Part shown: piece by piece, positions 27,618-36,413 of the stretch
Layout of the letters: each line of letters starts with the position of its first letter
How positions within the stretch are numbered: the first letter of the stretch is position 1
Origin: Photobacterium rosenbergii
Lineage (GTDB): Bacteria > Pseudomonadota > Gammaproteobacteria > Enterobacterales > Vibrionaceae
Direction: 5' to 3'
Assembly: GCF_003026455.1 (NCBI RefSeq)
Contig: NZ_PYMB01000001.1
Span: 1,364,001-1,428,000, forward strand
Length of the DNA stretch: 64,000 nucleotides
Notes under the pieces: generated by a model
The model's input: the letters and a program-made list of their open reading frames with translations, nothing else
The model's database searches: none
What the model was told of the DNA's origin: nothing
Made by a program: the position numbers and the translations under genes

Positions 27618-29216
27618 TTACAGGCAAGCAACCTGATAGCTTTCTGGGAAAAGCTCTTCCAGCGTTGGCGCTGGCTCATACTCAAGCGGTAAATTGACCC
27701 ATTCCTCCCGTGGCGGCACATCGTACTTAGCCTCGAGCTTGCTGATCTCTGCTTTTAGCCGCGCGATCTCTTGCTGGTAGCGAGGATCGTTAATCGCGTT
27801 GTTCATCTCGGTAGGATCTTCTTCAATATCGTAAAACTCCCACTCGTCGATATCGTAATAGAAGTGCATCAACTTATAGCGACTGTCACGGGTACCGTAA
27901 TGCCTTGTCACATCGTGCATTGCCGGATATTCATAGAAGTGATAGTAAAGAGACTGTCGCCAATCCGCAGGTGATTCGCCATCGAGCAATGGCACCATAG
28001 ATTCACCTTGGATATCGGCAGGTACGTCAAGACCCGCATACTCAAGGAAGGTCGGCGCGTAGTCGATATTCTGCACTAGGTGCTCAACGACGGTGCCCGG
28101 TTTGATCCGGTTCGGGTACTGGATCAGTAAAGGCGCACGGAACGATTCTTCATACATAAAACGCTTGTCGAACCAACCATGCTCCCCCATGTAGAAGCCT
28201 TGATCTGAGGTATAAACAACAATGGTGTTATCCGCGAGGCCGTTCGCTTCAAGATAATCCAGCACTTCCCCTACAGATTCATCGACCGACTTGATGGTGG
28301 CCAAATAATCTTGCAAGTAACGCTGGTACTTCCAAATGGCAACTTCTTCTGCCGTCATATTGGCTTCGTTAGCATTGAACCAATCATTACGGTCTTGGTA
28401 GGCCTCATCCCAAGCCTGACGCTGCTCCGGGGTTAAACGTGCCAACAAAAACGGCCAGATATCTTCGCGCCATTCCGTCTCACCAACCCCTTTGGTCATT
28501 TTCAAATCATGACCTTCCTGAGCATCCCTATAAATGGTCATGGTTTGCATGGCAGCCGCTGCACGGCCTTCATAAGTGTCGAAATAATTATCCGGTACTG
28601 GGAAGGTCGTATTCTCAAACGCACGCATATGTTGCGGGGCTGGCATCCAATTGCGATGAGGCGCTTTGTGGTGAAGCAACAAGGCAAAAGGCTTATCACT
28701 CTGCTGTTGCTCTTGCAGCCAACGGAGGGACTTTTGGGTGATCAGCTCAGTGGTGTATCCATGCTCCCGCTTTACGCCTTGGGCGGTAATAAAGTCAGGG
28801 TTGTAATACTCTCCCTGATCGTTAAGTACTTCCCAATGATCAAAGTCGATCCCCTCTGGGGTGAGGTTGATATGCCACTTGCCAATACAAGCTGTCGTGT
28901 AGCCGTGGGCTTTGAGCAGCCTTGGCCAGGTTGGTTGATAACCATCAAACAACTGTCCGTTATGGTTAAAACCGTTTTTATGGCCAAACTTGCCCGTCAG
29001 CATCGCAGCTCTCGAAGGGCCACACAGGGAGTTGGTCACAAAGGATTGGTCAAACCGCGCACCGTTTTGGGCAATACGGTCGATATTAGGCGTCGGAGCA
29101 AGGTGGGCTATATCGCTGTTGTAAGCACTCAATGCCCGAATTGCGTGGTCATCAGACATGATGTAGATAATGTTGGGGCGAGTCGTTGACGGCTCAGCCT
29201 GTCGTTCTTTCGTCAT
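27618..29216 (-). CDS. Cytoplasmic S1-family sulfatase (sulfatase 5)
   Basis: 532-residue sulfatase without a signal peptide: the start MTKERQAEPSTTRPNIIYIM leads straight into the fold, with no hydrophobic stretch. The metal site is MSDDHAIRA, the catalytic Cys is residue 65 in LCGPSRAAMLTGK, and GKWHINL and HHKAPHRNWMPAPQ are present. These landmarks resemble bacterial N-acetylglucosamine-6-sulfatase-like enzymes (SulfAtlas S1_11-type), so a 6-O-sulfate on a hexose is a reasonable guess. It is a close paralogue of the exported sulfatase 6 (44858-46510). It follows the cytoplasmic GH3 gene by about 90 bases, which suggests that sulfated oligosaccharides are imported and desulfated inside the cell. 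Confidence 0.85.
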   Translation of the reverse strand: MTKERQAEPSTTRPNIIYIMSDDHAIRALSAYNSDIAHLAPTPNIDRIAQNGARFDQSFVTNSLCGPSRAAMLTGKFGHKNGFNHNGQLFDGYQPTWPRLLKAHGYTTACIGKWHINLTPEGIDFDHWEVLNDQGEYYNPDFITAQGVKREHGYTTELITQKSLRWLQEQQQSDKPFALLLHHKAPHRNWMPAPQHMRAFENTTFPVPDNYFDTYEGRAAAAMQTMTIYRDAQEGHDLKMTKGVGETEWREDIWPFLLARLTPEQRQAWDEAYQDRNDWFNANEANMTAEEVAIWKYQRYLQDYLATIKSVDESVGEVLDYLEANGLADNTIVVYTSDQGFYMGEHGWFDKRFMYEESFRAPLLIQYPNRIKPGTVVEHLVQNIDYAPTFLEYAGLDVPADIQGESMVPLLDGESPADWRQSLYYHFYEYPAMHDVTRHYGTRDSRYKLMHFYYDIDEWEFYDIEEDPTEMNNAINDPRYQQEIARLKAEISKLEAKYDVPPREEWVNLPLEYEPAPTLEELFPESYQVACL

Positions 29217-29306
29217 GATAGCTGGCTCTTATCAGCGCCCCGCTAAACTCAACGGAGCGCTGCATATTGTAGAAAAGAATTGATGAATAAATGCGTTTGA
29301 GGTGAG

Positions 29307-31478
29307 TTAGCTCACCTCAACGGTGGTACCAAGCATGGCATTGCTATCACCGCCGACATACAACTCGACCGTCGAAGGTTCCAGCGAGAAAGTTTTGTTG
29401 ATGCCGTAGAATCGTAGCTTTTCAGCAGGTAGCGATAGCACGACTTCTTTGGACTCACCCGGTTCCAGTGTCACTCGACAGAAGTCTTTCAGCTCACGCA
29501 CTGGACGCGTGGTAGAAGCAACTTGCTGACGGATATAGCACTGAACAACCTCGGTTGCTGTTAGTTTGCCTTTATTACGCAAAGTCACCGTTGCATACAA
29601 GGTCTCACCTGCAGCTAGTTCTGCTTGGCTCAAACGCAGGTTGGAATAGTCAAACTCACCATAAGTCAGGCCGAAACCGAATGGGTACAGCGGGGTATCT
29701 TTTTGATCTTTGTAAGGCTGGTAGTCTTGGAAATCACGCATTTTGCCAAGTGGCTTGCGGGCATAATACATCGGGATCTGACCGGTACTGCGCGGCACCG
29801 ACATCGGCAATCGGCCTGACGGGGATACATCACCAAACAACAAACGTGCGACGGCATGGCCGGCTTCAGTACCGGATTGCCATGCGTACAGAAGCGCATC
29901 GGCAAACTGCTCTGTTGCTGCGGACGGAACCGGACGACCGGTACATTGCACCACAACTAAAGGTTTACCAACTTCACCGATAGCACGGATCAGCTCTTCC
30001 TGGCCAGCAGGTAACGTCAGCTCGGCAACATTGCGAGCTTCACCGGTGCGGCGGTGGCTTTCGCCGGTACACAGGATCACAAGATCGGCACGGTGGGCAC
30101 ATTCAACCATTTCATCCGTGAATGCCGCCTCTTCAGTCAGCAATTCAATGGTGCAGTCGATCTTAGCCGTCCACGCCTTGATACCTTCATAAATGCTCGT
30201 CACATCCTCGGCACGGCCGTCCAAGCACCAAGAGCCCAAATGCTGGCGCTTAGAGTGAGCGTGTGGGCCGATCACCGCGATAGTCATCGGCTTAGCTTCG
30301 ATTGGCAGCACATCATGGTTGTTTTTCAATAGCACCATACTTTGCTCGGCAACAGTCAGGGCCTGTGCAAGGTGCTCTGGGTGGCGCATAACACTCTTAT
30401 GCTTGTACTCATCGACATAAGGACGCTCAAACAATCCAGCCTTGAACTTGGTACGAAGTACCCGGCGGGTTGCCTCATCGATATGGGTGATATCAATGGC
30501 TTCTTTTTCCAGCAGTGCCTCTAGGTGGTCTTCATAGGCTTCATTGGTCATCGCCATATCGACACCGGCTTTCAGCGCCTCTGCAGCAGCACCCTCGGCA
30601 CCTTTAGCAACACCGAAATAGGCAAGATCAGAAATAGAGCCCCAGTCACTGATCACCATGCCATCAAATTGCTGCTCTGATTTGAGCCAGCCATTGATCA
30701 GTGATTGGCTGCCTGAAACTGGCGTACCACCCAAGTCATTGAAACCAGACATAACCGTTTCAACACCGGCTTCAACGGCAGCGGCAAACGGTGGCAGGTA
30801 AACGTTGTGCAGTGAATTGTCGGAGATCTCGGTGGTGTCATAATCTCGGCCACCCTCTGAAGCACCGTAGCCGACGAAATGTTTAGCACAAGCCACCAGC
30901 GAATCTTCATCTGCAGGCGAATCACCTTGGAAGCCTTTTACCACGGCTTTGGCAAATTGGCTGGTTAAGTATGGATCTTCACCGCTACTTTCGATAACTC
31001 GGCCCCAGCGTGGGTCGCGAACAATATCGAGCATGGGTGCAAACGTCCAGTGGATCCCCAGTGACGCCGCTTCTTTGGCAATACAGCGATAAGCGCTCTG
31101 AACTTGCTCAGGGTTCCATGATGCCGCCTGTGCCAACGGAATAGGCAATACCGTTTGCTGACCATAAATCACGTCACGGGCTATGATAAGCGGGATACCA
31201 AGACGGCTTCCTTCAACAGCAGCGCGTTGGATTTCATTGAGCTGGGCAGGGCTTACCGTTTCACCCGGCGCGTTTCCGGCCCATGCCGTGTCAGCTAAAA
31301 TGCGAGAGCCCCAGTGCCCTTGGCGGATATGCTCAAGGTAAGTCTCGCGATTGATGTTGTATTCCAGCATCGGGGATTGGCACAACTGGCCAATTTTTTC
31401 TGCCACTGTCATTCGTGACAACAAGTCTTCGACTCTATCTTCAACAGGTAAAGTGCTGTTCTTATATGGGAAATCCAT
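29307..31478 (-). CDS. Cytoplasmic GH3 beta-glucosidase (BglX-like)
   Basis: 723-residue family 3 glycosidase with no signal peptide (MDFPYKNSTLPVEDRVEDLL). Domains are the barrel (about 1-340), an alpha/beta sandwich (about 370-590) and an Fn3-like end (about 625-720). The nucleophile is Asp278 in VISDWGS, and RDPRWGRVIESSGEDP marks the substrate pocket. Size, compartment and neighbours (ABC importer, GH94-like phosphorylase, LacI regulator) match the GH3 enzymes of beta-1,2-glucooligosaccharide clusters such as that of Listeria innocua; this is analogy, not proof. GGAG lies before the ATG. A terminator separates it from the ABC genes upstream. Confidence 0.88.
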   Translation of the reverse strand: MDFPYKNSTLPVEDRVEDLLSRMTVAEKIGQLCQSPMLEYNINRETYLEHIRQGHWGSRILADTAWAGNAPGETVSPAQLNEIQRAAVEGSRLGIPLIIARDVIYGQQTVLPIPLAQAASWNPEQVQSAYRCIAKEAASLGIHWTFAPMLDIVRDPRWGRVIESSGEDPYLTSQFAKAVVKGFQGDSPADEDSLVACAKHFVGYGASEGGRDYDTTEISDNSLHNVYLPPFAAAVEAGVETVMSGFNDLGGTPVSGSQSLINGWLKSEQQFDGMVISDWGSISDLAYFGVAKGAEGAAAEALKAGVDMAMTNEAYEDHLEALLEKEAIDITHIDEATRRVLRTKFKAGLFERPYVDEYKHKSVMRHPEHLAQALTVAEQSMVLLKNNHDVLPIEAKPMTIAVIGPHAHSKRQHLGSWCLDGRAEDVTSIYEGIKAWTAKIDCTIELLTEEAAFTDEMVECAHRADLVILCTGESHRRTGEARNVAELTLPAGQEELIRAIGEVGKPLVVVQCTGRPVPSAATEQFADALLYAWQSGTEAGHAVARLLFGDVSPSGRLPMSVPRSTGQIPMYYARKPLGKMRDFQDYQPYKDQKDTPLYPFGFGLTYGEFDYSNLRLSQAELAAGETLYATVTLRNKGKLTATEVVQCYIRQQVASTTRPVRELKDFCRVTLEPGESKEVVLSLPAEKLRFYGINKTFSLEPSTVELYVGGDSNAMLGTTVEVS

Positions 31479-31527
31479 ACAATACTCCGAAATCTATTGG
31501 TGCGAATTCATCTCTGCAGAGATCATC

Positions 31528-31554
31528 GAAAAAAAGCCGCCCCAACAGGGCGGC
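31528..31554 (-). terminator. Terminator after the ABC-importer genes
   Basis: GCCGCCC / GGGCGGC with a five-base loop, followed on the - strand by eight Ts. It sits between the 159-residue membrane protein and the cytoplasmic GH3 gene, so distal genes depend on read-through or on their own promoter. Confidence 0.88.
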
Positions 31555-31572
31555 AACAAGGTGAAAAATGAT

Positions 31573-32052
31573 TTATTCAAAATCAAAGTAAGGGAATGCT
31601 TGGGTAAGGAAATCTTCCATCTCTGCCGCCAACTCGCCATTACCAGCCTGTCGTGCCCGTTGAAGTTGCGCATAAGCGACTTCCGGTACGTATTTGCTAT
31701 CGAGCTGAACATAAATATCGATAAACGATTGAAGATCTTCATCGGCAAATTGCGGGATTAATCGGCCGGGCGCAACCAATGCTTCCTCATAGAAAGCGGG
31801 GCGGATGCCGAACAGCGCATGCTCCCAAGATTCGATAACTTGCTGGTAGCCACCGAGGTATTGCTCGTCGATACGTAATTCCAGCTTGTTCATCCCTTTA
31901 AGCGCAATGATGTAATTACCCGCGGTTTCTTGCTCTACCGCATAGTCGAAATAACTTTTGGACAAGAAATACGCCTTGCCCCATGCGGCCCAGTAAGCCA
32001 CTAGAACTACCGAGAATAGGAGAACAATTTTTTTAAGCTGAGATACATTCAT
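31573..32052 (-). CDS. Small single-span membrane protein, unknown
   Basis: 159 residues. It has one N-terminal membrane helix (about 8-26, LLFSVVLVAYWAAWGKAYF), then about 130 residues of soluble helices rich in Glu, Gln, Ala and aromatics. The arrangement resembles a short TPR-like helical repeat, for example YFDYAVEQETAGNYIIALKG. The ATG overlaps the TAA of the upstream permease (TAATG), so it is made together with the ABC permeases. I do not recognise the family. It may be an accessory subunit of the importer, with its helical part in the periplasm. Confidence 0.7.
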   Translation of the reverse strand: MNVSQLKKIVLLFSVVLVAYWAAWGKAYFLSKSYFDYAVEQETAGNYIIALKGMNKLELRIDEQYLGGYQQVIESWEHALFGIRPAFYEEALVAPGRLIPQFADEDLQSFIDIYVQLDSKYVPEVAYAQLQRARQAGNGELAAEMEDFLTQAFPYFDFE

Positions 32053-32873
32053 TACTTAACCCCCACCCCAGTGAACGCCTTGATGAAGTTCTTCTGCATA
32101 AAGAAGAATACAAACACAACGGGTACGGCAATCATGGTCGTCATCGCCCAGACCTGTTCGAGGTTGCCGGCTGGGATATCTTGCTGGAACTTAAACAGTG
32201 CTAACTGAAGGGTCAGCATTGAATCGTCACGGATATAAAGTAGTGGCCCCATGAAATCGTTCCACGCCCCCATGAAGGTCAGGATACCGACCGTCGCCAT
32301 CGCAGGGCGCATCATTGGCAATACGACCTTGAAGAAAATGCGCATCTCACTGGCACCATCGATACGTGCTGCCTCAAGGTAGGCTTCATCAACCTGGGTC
32401 ATAAACTGGTACAACAAGAAGATGTTATAAGCACTGATCGCCCCCGGGATGATCAACACGCGATAGGTATTCACCCATCCCCAGTCATACATCATCATAT
32501 ACACAGGGATGGTGAACAAAATCGCCGGTACCATCATTGATGACAGAATCAAGCGAAGCCATACCTGGCGGCCAGGCATTTTTGTTTTGGCAATCGCAAA
32601 GGCGACCATGGCAGACAACAGGCAGTTCAGCACCATCACCGATACCGAGACAAAAATCGTGTTGAAGAAGATGCGCCATAGATTAACGCTATCAAACACC
32701 TCGATATAACCCTTGGCTGACCATGAGGTCGGCAAAGCATTCGGCGAGTGCATGATCTCTGAGCCCGACTTGAACGAGTTGATGATCATAAAGAAGAACG
32801 GGTATAGCACGATCAAGCTGGCAGCTAACAAGCCGATATAAATGAGCAGCTTACCTTTATTGGAATTATTCAT
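32052..32873 (-). CDS. Carbohydrate ABC importer permease (MalG-type)
   Basis: 273-residue inner-membrane permease of the CUT1 sugar ABC family with six predicted helices. The cytoplasmic EAA loop that docks to the ATPase reads EAARIDGASEMRIFFKVVLP, near residue 170. It ends FIKAFTGVGVK, a usual MalG-type C-terminus. It starts two bases after the partner permease and overlaps the next small gene by TAATG. Confidence 0.93.
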   Translation of the reverse strand: MNNSNKGKLLIYIGLLAASLIVLYPFFFMIINSFKSGSEIMHSPNALPTSWSAKGYIEVFDSVNLWRIFFNTIFVSVSVMVLNCLLSAMVAFAIAKTKMPGRQVWLRLILSSMMVPAILFTIPVYMMMYDWGWVNTYRVLIIPGAISAYNIFLLYQFMTQVDEAYLEAARIDGASEMRIFFKVVLPMMRPAMATVGILTFMGAWNDFMGPLLYIRDDSMLTLQLALFKFQQDIPAGNLEQVWAMTTMIAVPVVFVFFFMQKNFIKAFTGVGVK

Positions 32874-32875
32874 GG

Positions 32876-33751
32876 TTAGTCCTTACCCTTAGTCAATTTC
32901 AACTGAAGCATGGTCAACACGAAAATTACAATCGCCAGCAGAAGACCAATGGTTGACGCTTCGCCCATCTTCATCTGTTCGAAACCAGTCTGGTACAAGT
33001 GAAGTACTGGCGTTAGTGCCGAGTTATGAGGGCCACCCTGCAAATCGAAGTTCATGAATACTTCGGTAAACATCTGCAAACCGTTAATCACGTTGATGGT
33101 CATAACAAAGACAATCTGCGGTTTGATCAGCGGCAAGATAATCTTGGTGATCTTGCGCCACCAGGTCGCGCCATCAATATCTGCCGCTTCAAGCAATGAA
33201 CGGTTAATACTGGCAATACCACCAAGGAAAATAATCATCTGGACACCGAACCACTTCCAGGCACTGAATACCGCGATCACCGGCATAGGTAGCCATTTTT
33301 CGAATTTCCAGAAGATTGGCGAACTCAGCACATTCCAATCCATCATCAATGACTGGATTGGACCATTCGGGCCTGCAACAAAATCAAAAATAATCATTGC
33401 AACCGTGATTGATGTCACAACTGGAATGAAAAGGACGGTTCTAAATAGGCTCGACAAGAAAGTAATTTCGTTCAGCATTAGGGCTGCACCCATTGCACAG
33501 ACGAAACTTAATGTGATGAAAATTATCTGATTGAAAAAAACATTAAAAAGAGATTTCCAAAATTTATAATCTGTTGCTGAATTAACCCAGTTGCCTAAAC
33601 CAACAAAGCGGGTATTTTCAGGGTTAAGAATATTTATATCTAGAAAACTATTTTGTAATGACAAGAAGAACGGGTACAGCATAAATATTATGAAATATGC
33701 TACCCACGGCAACATAAACAGGTATGGCACCCAGTAACGTTTTATGTTCAT
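32876..33751 (-). CDS. Carbohydrate ABC importer permease (MalF/UgpA-type)
   Basis: 291-residue CUT1 permease with six predicted helices and the EAA loop EAADIDGATWWRKITKIILP near residue 205. It pairs with the permease at 32052-32873 to form the channel for oligosaccharide import. The codon use and AT content of its first third are more AT-rich than in neighbouring genes. A hairpin separates it from the binding-protein gene. Confidence 0.93.
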   Translation of the reverse strand: MNIKRYWVPYLFMLPWVAYFIIFMLYPFFLSLQNSFLDINILNPENTRFVGLGNWVNSATDYKFWKSLFNVFFNQIIFITLSFVCAMGAALMLNEITFLSSLFRTVLFIPVVTSITVAMIIFDFVAGPNGPIQSLMMDWNVLSSPIFWKFEKWLPMPVIAVFSAWKWFGVQMIIFLGGIASINRSLLEAADIDGATWWRKITKIILPLIKPQIVFVMTINVINGLQMFTEVFMNFDLQGGPHNSALTPVLHLYQTGFEQMKMGEASTIGLLLAIVIFVLTMLQLKLTKGKD

Positions 33752-33787
33752 GGTTTTATTCCATTTAAAAAATTAAAATCTTTGGTT

Positions 33788-33809
33788 GGCTGCAGAAAGG
33801 TCTGCAGCC
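33788..33809 (-). terminator. Hairpin between binding protein and permeases
   Basis: GGCTGCAGA / TCTGCAGCC, four-base loop, with a T-rich tail some bases further on the - strand. It probably limits read-through or protects the binding-protein mRNA, so that the binding protein is made in excess over the permeases, as in many sugar importers. Confidence 0.65.
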
Positions 33810-33831
33810 GAATTCACAATAGAGTTAACCG

Positions 33832-35076
33832 TTACCGGTGCATTATTTTCTTAACGTCTTCTGTTGCTGCGCTAACTGCTTCTTCTGGTGTTAGCCTGTT
33901 CATAACAACTGACTGCGAATAATAATTCAGGATGATGCTCGATACTTCCGATACTGCTGCATTGGACTCGTTCATCACGACATGCTGTAGCTGGTCAACA
34001 AACGGTTTGATATCTTCTGTTTGGAAATATGGATGCTCCTGCAATGATGCCAGGGTCGGCAAGTTCTGCAGCGCCATATTCGCCTTGAGGTTGAAATCAT
34101 CTTCCATCAACAGCTCGATAAGCTGCCAGCTGCGTTCTTCGATATGGCGGGTATTCTTAAATACCATCAAGGCACGGCCATCAAGGTTGGAGTAGTGCGT
34201 ATCACCTTTTTCACGAACCGGGATTGGGGCAATACCGACATCTTCTCCAATGACCATTGGTTTACCTGCTGCGTCCTGGAGGTTGGCACGCCAGGCAATG
34301 CCGTACTGCGGCCAGATACCAATAGTGCGGGAAAAGAAGTTCTGTTCCATGGTCAACGGAGCAAACTGCTGAAGCTTCCTCATCGTCTCGAGGAATGGCA
34401 CCATACCCGCTTCTTCTTTGTCGAATACCGGATGGGTACCGTAGCGATTGAGTAACTGGTATTCACCGTCATTAAAGTTGTAGTACATTGGTGACAGCAT
34501 ATTCCAGTACCAGCCACCACTTGCTAGCGCATCATTCCACAGGGCAACACCATGAACTCTGCTACCATTTGAGCGTGCTGGCAAGTTATTGATTTTTTCT
34601 GCTGCAACTAACAGCTCATCCCAGGTCTGAGGCGGAAGCTCTGGGTCAAGTCCGGCTTCGCGGAATAGGTCCTTGTTGTAAATCATCATTTGCGTGGTAG
34701 CGTGCCACGGGATGTAATACTGGCGACCGAAGTGCTTTTCCATAAACTGTGGTTCGATGCGATCTGTCATTTCATCGAAGCCTTCGAAATCATCAAGATA
34801 CATCAGGCGTCCTAACTTGGCGTACCTTGGTACCATGTAACCAAAAATGCCAGCATATACATTCGGGTAATCACCCGCTGCCATACGCGTTTCAAGGTTG
34901 CCGTCGTTAGTTAGAATTAATTCAACATCAGGATAACGCTTTTCATATTCGGGTTTAATGACTTCGTTTACAAATGCCATCTGGTCACCCGATGACACCA
35001 TAAACTCTATTCTTTCTTTGGCACAAACAGAACTTGCCATGGCAACTAAGAGAACTGTAAGCCACTTGTATTTCAT
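33832..35076 (-). CDS. ABC importer sugar-binding protein
   Basis: 414-residue extracellular solute-binding protein of the type-1 sugar group. The signal peptide (MKYKWLTVLLVAMASSVCA, then KERIEF) is followed by two alternating lobes. Typical landmarks are ELILTNDGNLETRMAAGDYPNVYAG near the start, YNKDLFREAGLDPELPPQTWDEL near residue 135 and EERSWQLIELLMEDD near residue 320. It captures the oligosaccharide in the periplasm for the permeases downstream. AAGGA precedes the ATG. The gene follows the LacI-type regulator by about 130 bases. Confidence 0.92.
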   Translation of the reverse strand: MKYKWLTVLLVAMASSVCAKERIEFMVSSGDQMAFVNEVIKPEYEKRYPDVELILTNDGNLETRMAAGDYPNVYAGIFGYMVPRYAKLGRLMYLDDFEGFDEMTDRIEPQFMEKHFGRQYYIPWHATTQMMIYNKDLFREAGLDPELPPQTWDELLVAAEKINNLPARSNGSRVHGVALWNDALASGGWYWNMLSPMYYNFNDGEYQLLNRYGTHPVFDKEEAGMVPFLETMRKLQQFAPLTMEQNFFSRTIGIWPQYGIAWRANLQDAAGKPMVIGEDVGIAPIPVREKGDTHYSNLDGRALMVFKNTRHIEERSWQLIELLMEDDFNLKANMALQNLPTLASLQEHPYFQTEDIKPFVDQLQHVVMNESNAAVSEVSSIILNYYSQSVVMNRLTPEEAVSAATEDVKKIMHR

Positions 35077-35130
35077 TTCGCTATCCTTATAAGGCTATAT
35101 AAAATCGCCCCAAATCACAAAACATGGCTG

Positions 35131-35153
35131 TTGCCATGAATATTTCATGGCAA
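35131..35153 (-). terminator. Hairpin after the regulator gene
   Basis: TTGCCATGAA / TTCATGGCAA with a three-base loop in the gap between the LacI-type gene and the binding-protein gene. There is no real T-run, so it is more likely an attenuating or RNA-stabilising hairpin than a full terminator. Confidence 0.4.
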
Positions 35154-35210
35154 CCAATTATTAGATATGTTTTTTGGACCTAAAAGAAAGAATAAATCAA
35201 ATATTTAAAA

Positions 35211-36197
35211 CTACACGGTTTCTCGTTCAACAATTTGAGTCGGTAGAATTGTTACTTGTTCGATTTCTTCTTCGCTGTTCATTGCGCTAAATAGCACTTC
35301 AACAGCTTTAACACCCATTTCATACTTATGGTGAGTAACAGTACTTAATGCCGGTGTCGTTCTTTCAGATTCTCTGATATTATCAAAACCAATTAGCTTT
35401 AATTGCTCTGGAATTTTAATACCGTTTTCATTTGCAGCTCGGATAATACCGAGAGCCATTTCATCGTTTGCAGAAAATATTGCTTTCGGTGCATCACCTT
35501 GGTCAATAATTTCCTTCATTTTCAAATATGCGTCTTCTTCAGTGAAATCAGATTTAATAATTAAGTTGTTATCAAATTTGACATTGTAGAAGCCAAGCGC
35601 GGCAATGTAGCCTTCCAGGCGCTTCTGGTTGTCGTATGAGTCATCCGGGCCACAGAAGTAATGAACTTGCTTACAACCACTTGAAATAAGTTGTTTGGTT
35701 GCACCGAATGCGCCACCGAAGTTATCAATCAAGATGTTGTAGATATGCTCTGCTTTCACTTCACGGTCTAGCGCGACAATCGGCAAGTCCTTGGAAGCCA
35801 CTGTTTTAAGGAAGTCATCATCAAACGCATTGCTCAGGATAATAGCACCGTCAATCATCTGATCTTTTAAGTAGCGGTGTGCAGTTGATTCCGCACCACC
35901 AAACAGGCTACATGCAATTAAGTCGTAACCCATTTCATGTACTTTGCGCTCGATACCCTGGACTAATTCGCTATAGATAGGACCGAACCAAGAGTTAAAG
36001 AAGATACCAATGGCACCCACATTCTTTTGTCTTAAGCGCTTAGCATTGCTGTTTGCCGAGTAGTTCAGCTTCTTGGCGACTTCGAGTACATGGTTGCGAG
36101 TTTTCTCGCTGATACGATCACTGTTGTTAATCGCGTAAGACACTGTCGAAATAGATACTTTCGCTTCTCTAGCGACATCTTTGATTGTAGGCCTCAT
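35211..36197 (-). CDS. LacI-family transcriptional regulator
   Basis: 328-residue regulator. The N-terminal helix-turn-helix is canonical (TIKDVAREAKVSISTVSYAINN, then the hinge SANSNAKRLRQK), followed by a periplasmic-binding-like sensor domain of about 270 residues. Such proteins bind CG-centred palindromes and usually repress until a sugar is bound. The GAAACGTTT sites spread over the window have that form, and one (36309-36325) lies 111 bases upstream of this gene, suggesting autoregulation. I infer that this is the local regulator of the locus; the global regulator Cra or PurR could also bind such a core. Confidence 0.9.
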   Translation of the reverse strand: MRPTIKDVAREAKVSISTVSYAINNSDRISEKTRNHVLEVAKKLNYSANSNAKRLRQKNVGAIGIFFNSWFGPIYSELVQGIERKVHEMGYDLIACSLFGGAESTAHRYLKDQMIDGAIILSNAFDDDFLKTVASKDLPIVALDREVKAEHIYNILIDNFGGAFGATKQLISSGCKQVHYFCGPDDSYDNQKRLEGYIAALGFYNVKFDNNLIIKSDFTEEDAYLKMKEIIDQGDAPKAIFSANDEMALGIIRAANENGIKIPEQLKLIGFDNIRESERTTPALSTVTHHKYEMGVKAVEVLFSAMNSEEEIEQVTILPTQIVERETV

Positions 36198-36308
36198 TAG
36201 CTAAACCTTATTCCTCTCACTTAAACCGTAATTAGTTGCAGCCTTGCGTACTAAAAATATAATTTTTTGTATTGTAGCTAGTTATCAACCTAAATTATAA
36301 CGGATCAT

Positions 36309-36325
36309 GTAAAACGTTTCTACAA
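36309..36325 (+). promoter_or_regulatory. GAAACGTTT-type operator, copy 5
   Basis: GTAAAACGTTTCTACAA; read on the - strand it contains GTAGAAACGTTTTAC. It lies 111 bases upstream of the LacI-type gene, within the gap to the phosphorylase gene. Confidence 0.65.
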
Positions 36326-36379
36326 ATCGAAAGTGAGTAACATTGACGCACAACACATAATACGACAGATGATTAGGTT

Positions 36380-36402
36380 GACACCCCGGAAACCGGGGTG
36401 TC
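36380..36402 (-). terminator. Hairpin after the phosphorylase gene
   Basis: Very stable GC-rich inverted repeat GACACCCCGG / CCGGGGTGTC with a three-base loop, 12 bases past the stop codon. The - strand tail is AACCTAATC, not a T-run, so termination may be incomplete and some transcripts may run on into the regulator. Confidence 0.6.
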
Positions 36403-36413
36403 AGGCCCTACGG

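Noticed and set aside
28509..29189. A 226-codon + strand frame
   Set aside because: It lies wholly antisense to sulfatase 5, which has clear motifs and better codon structure.
29233..29262. Hairpin CAGCGCCCCG / CGGAGCGCTG between GH3 and sulfatase 5 as terminator
   Set aside because: No T-run on the - strand and imperfect stem; at best an RNA-stability element.
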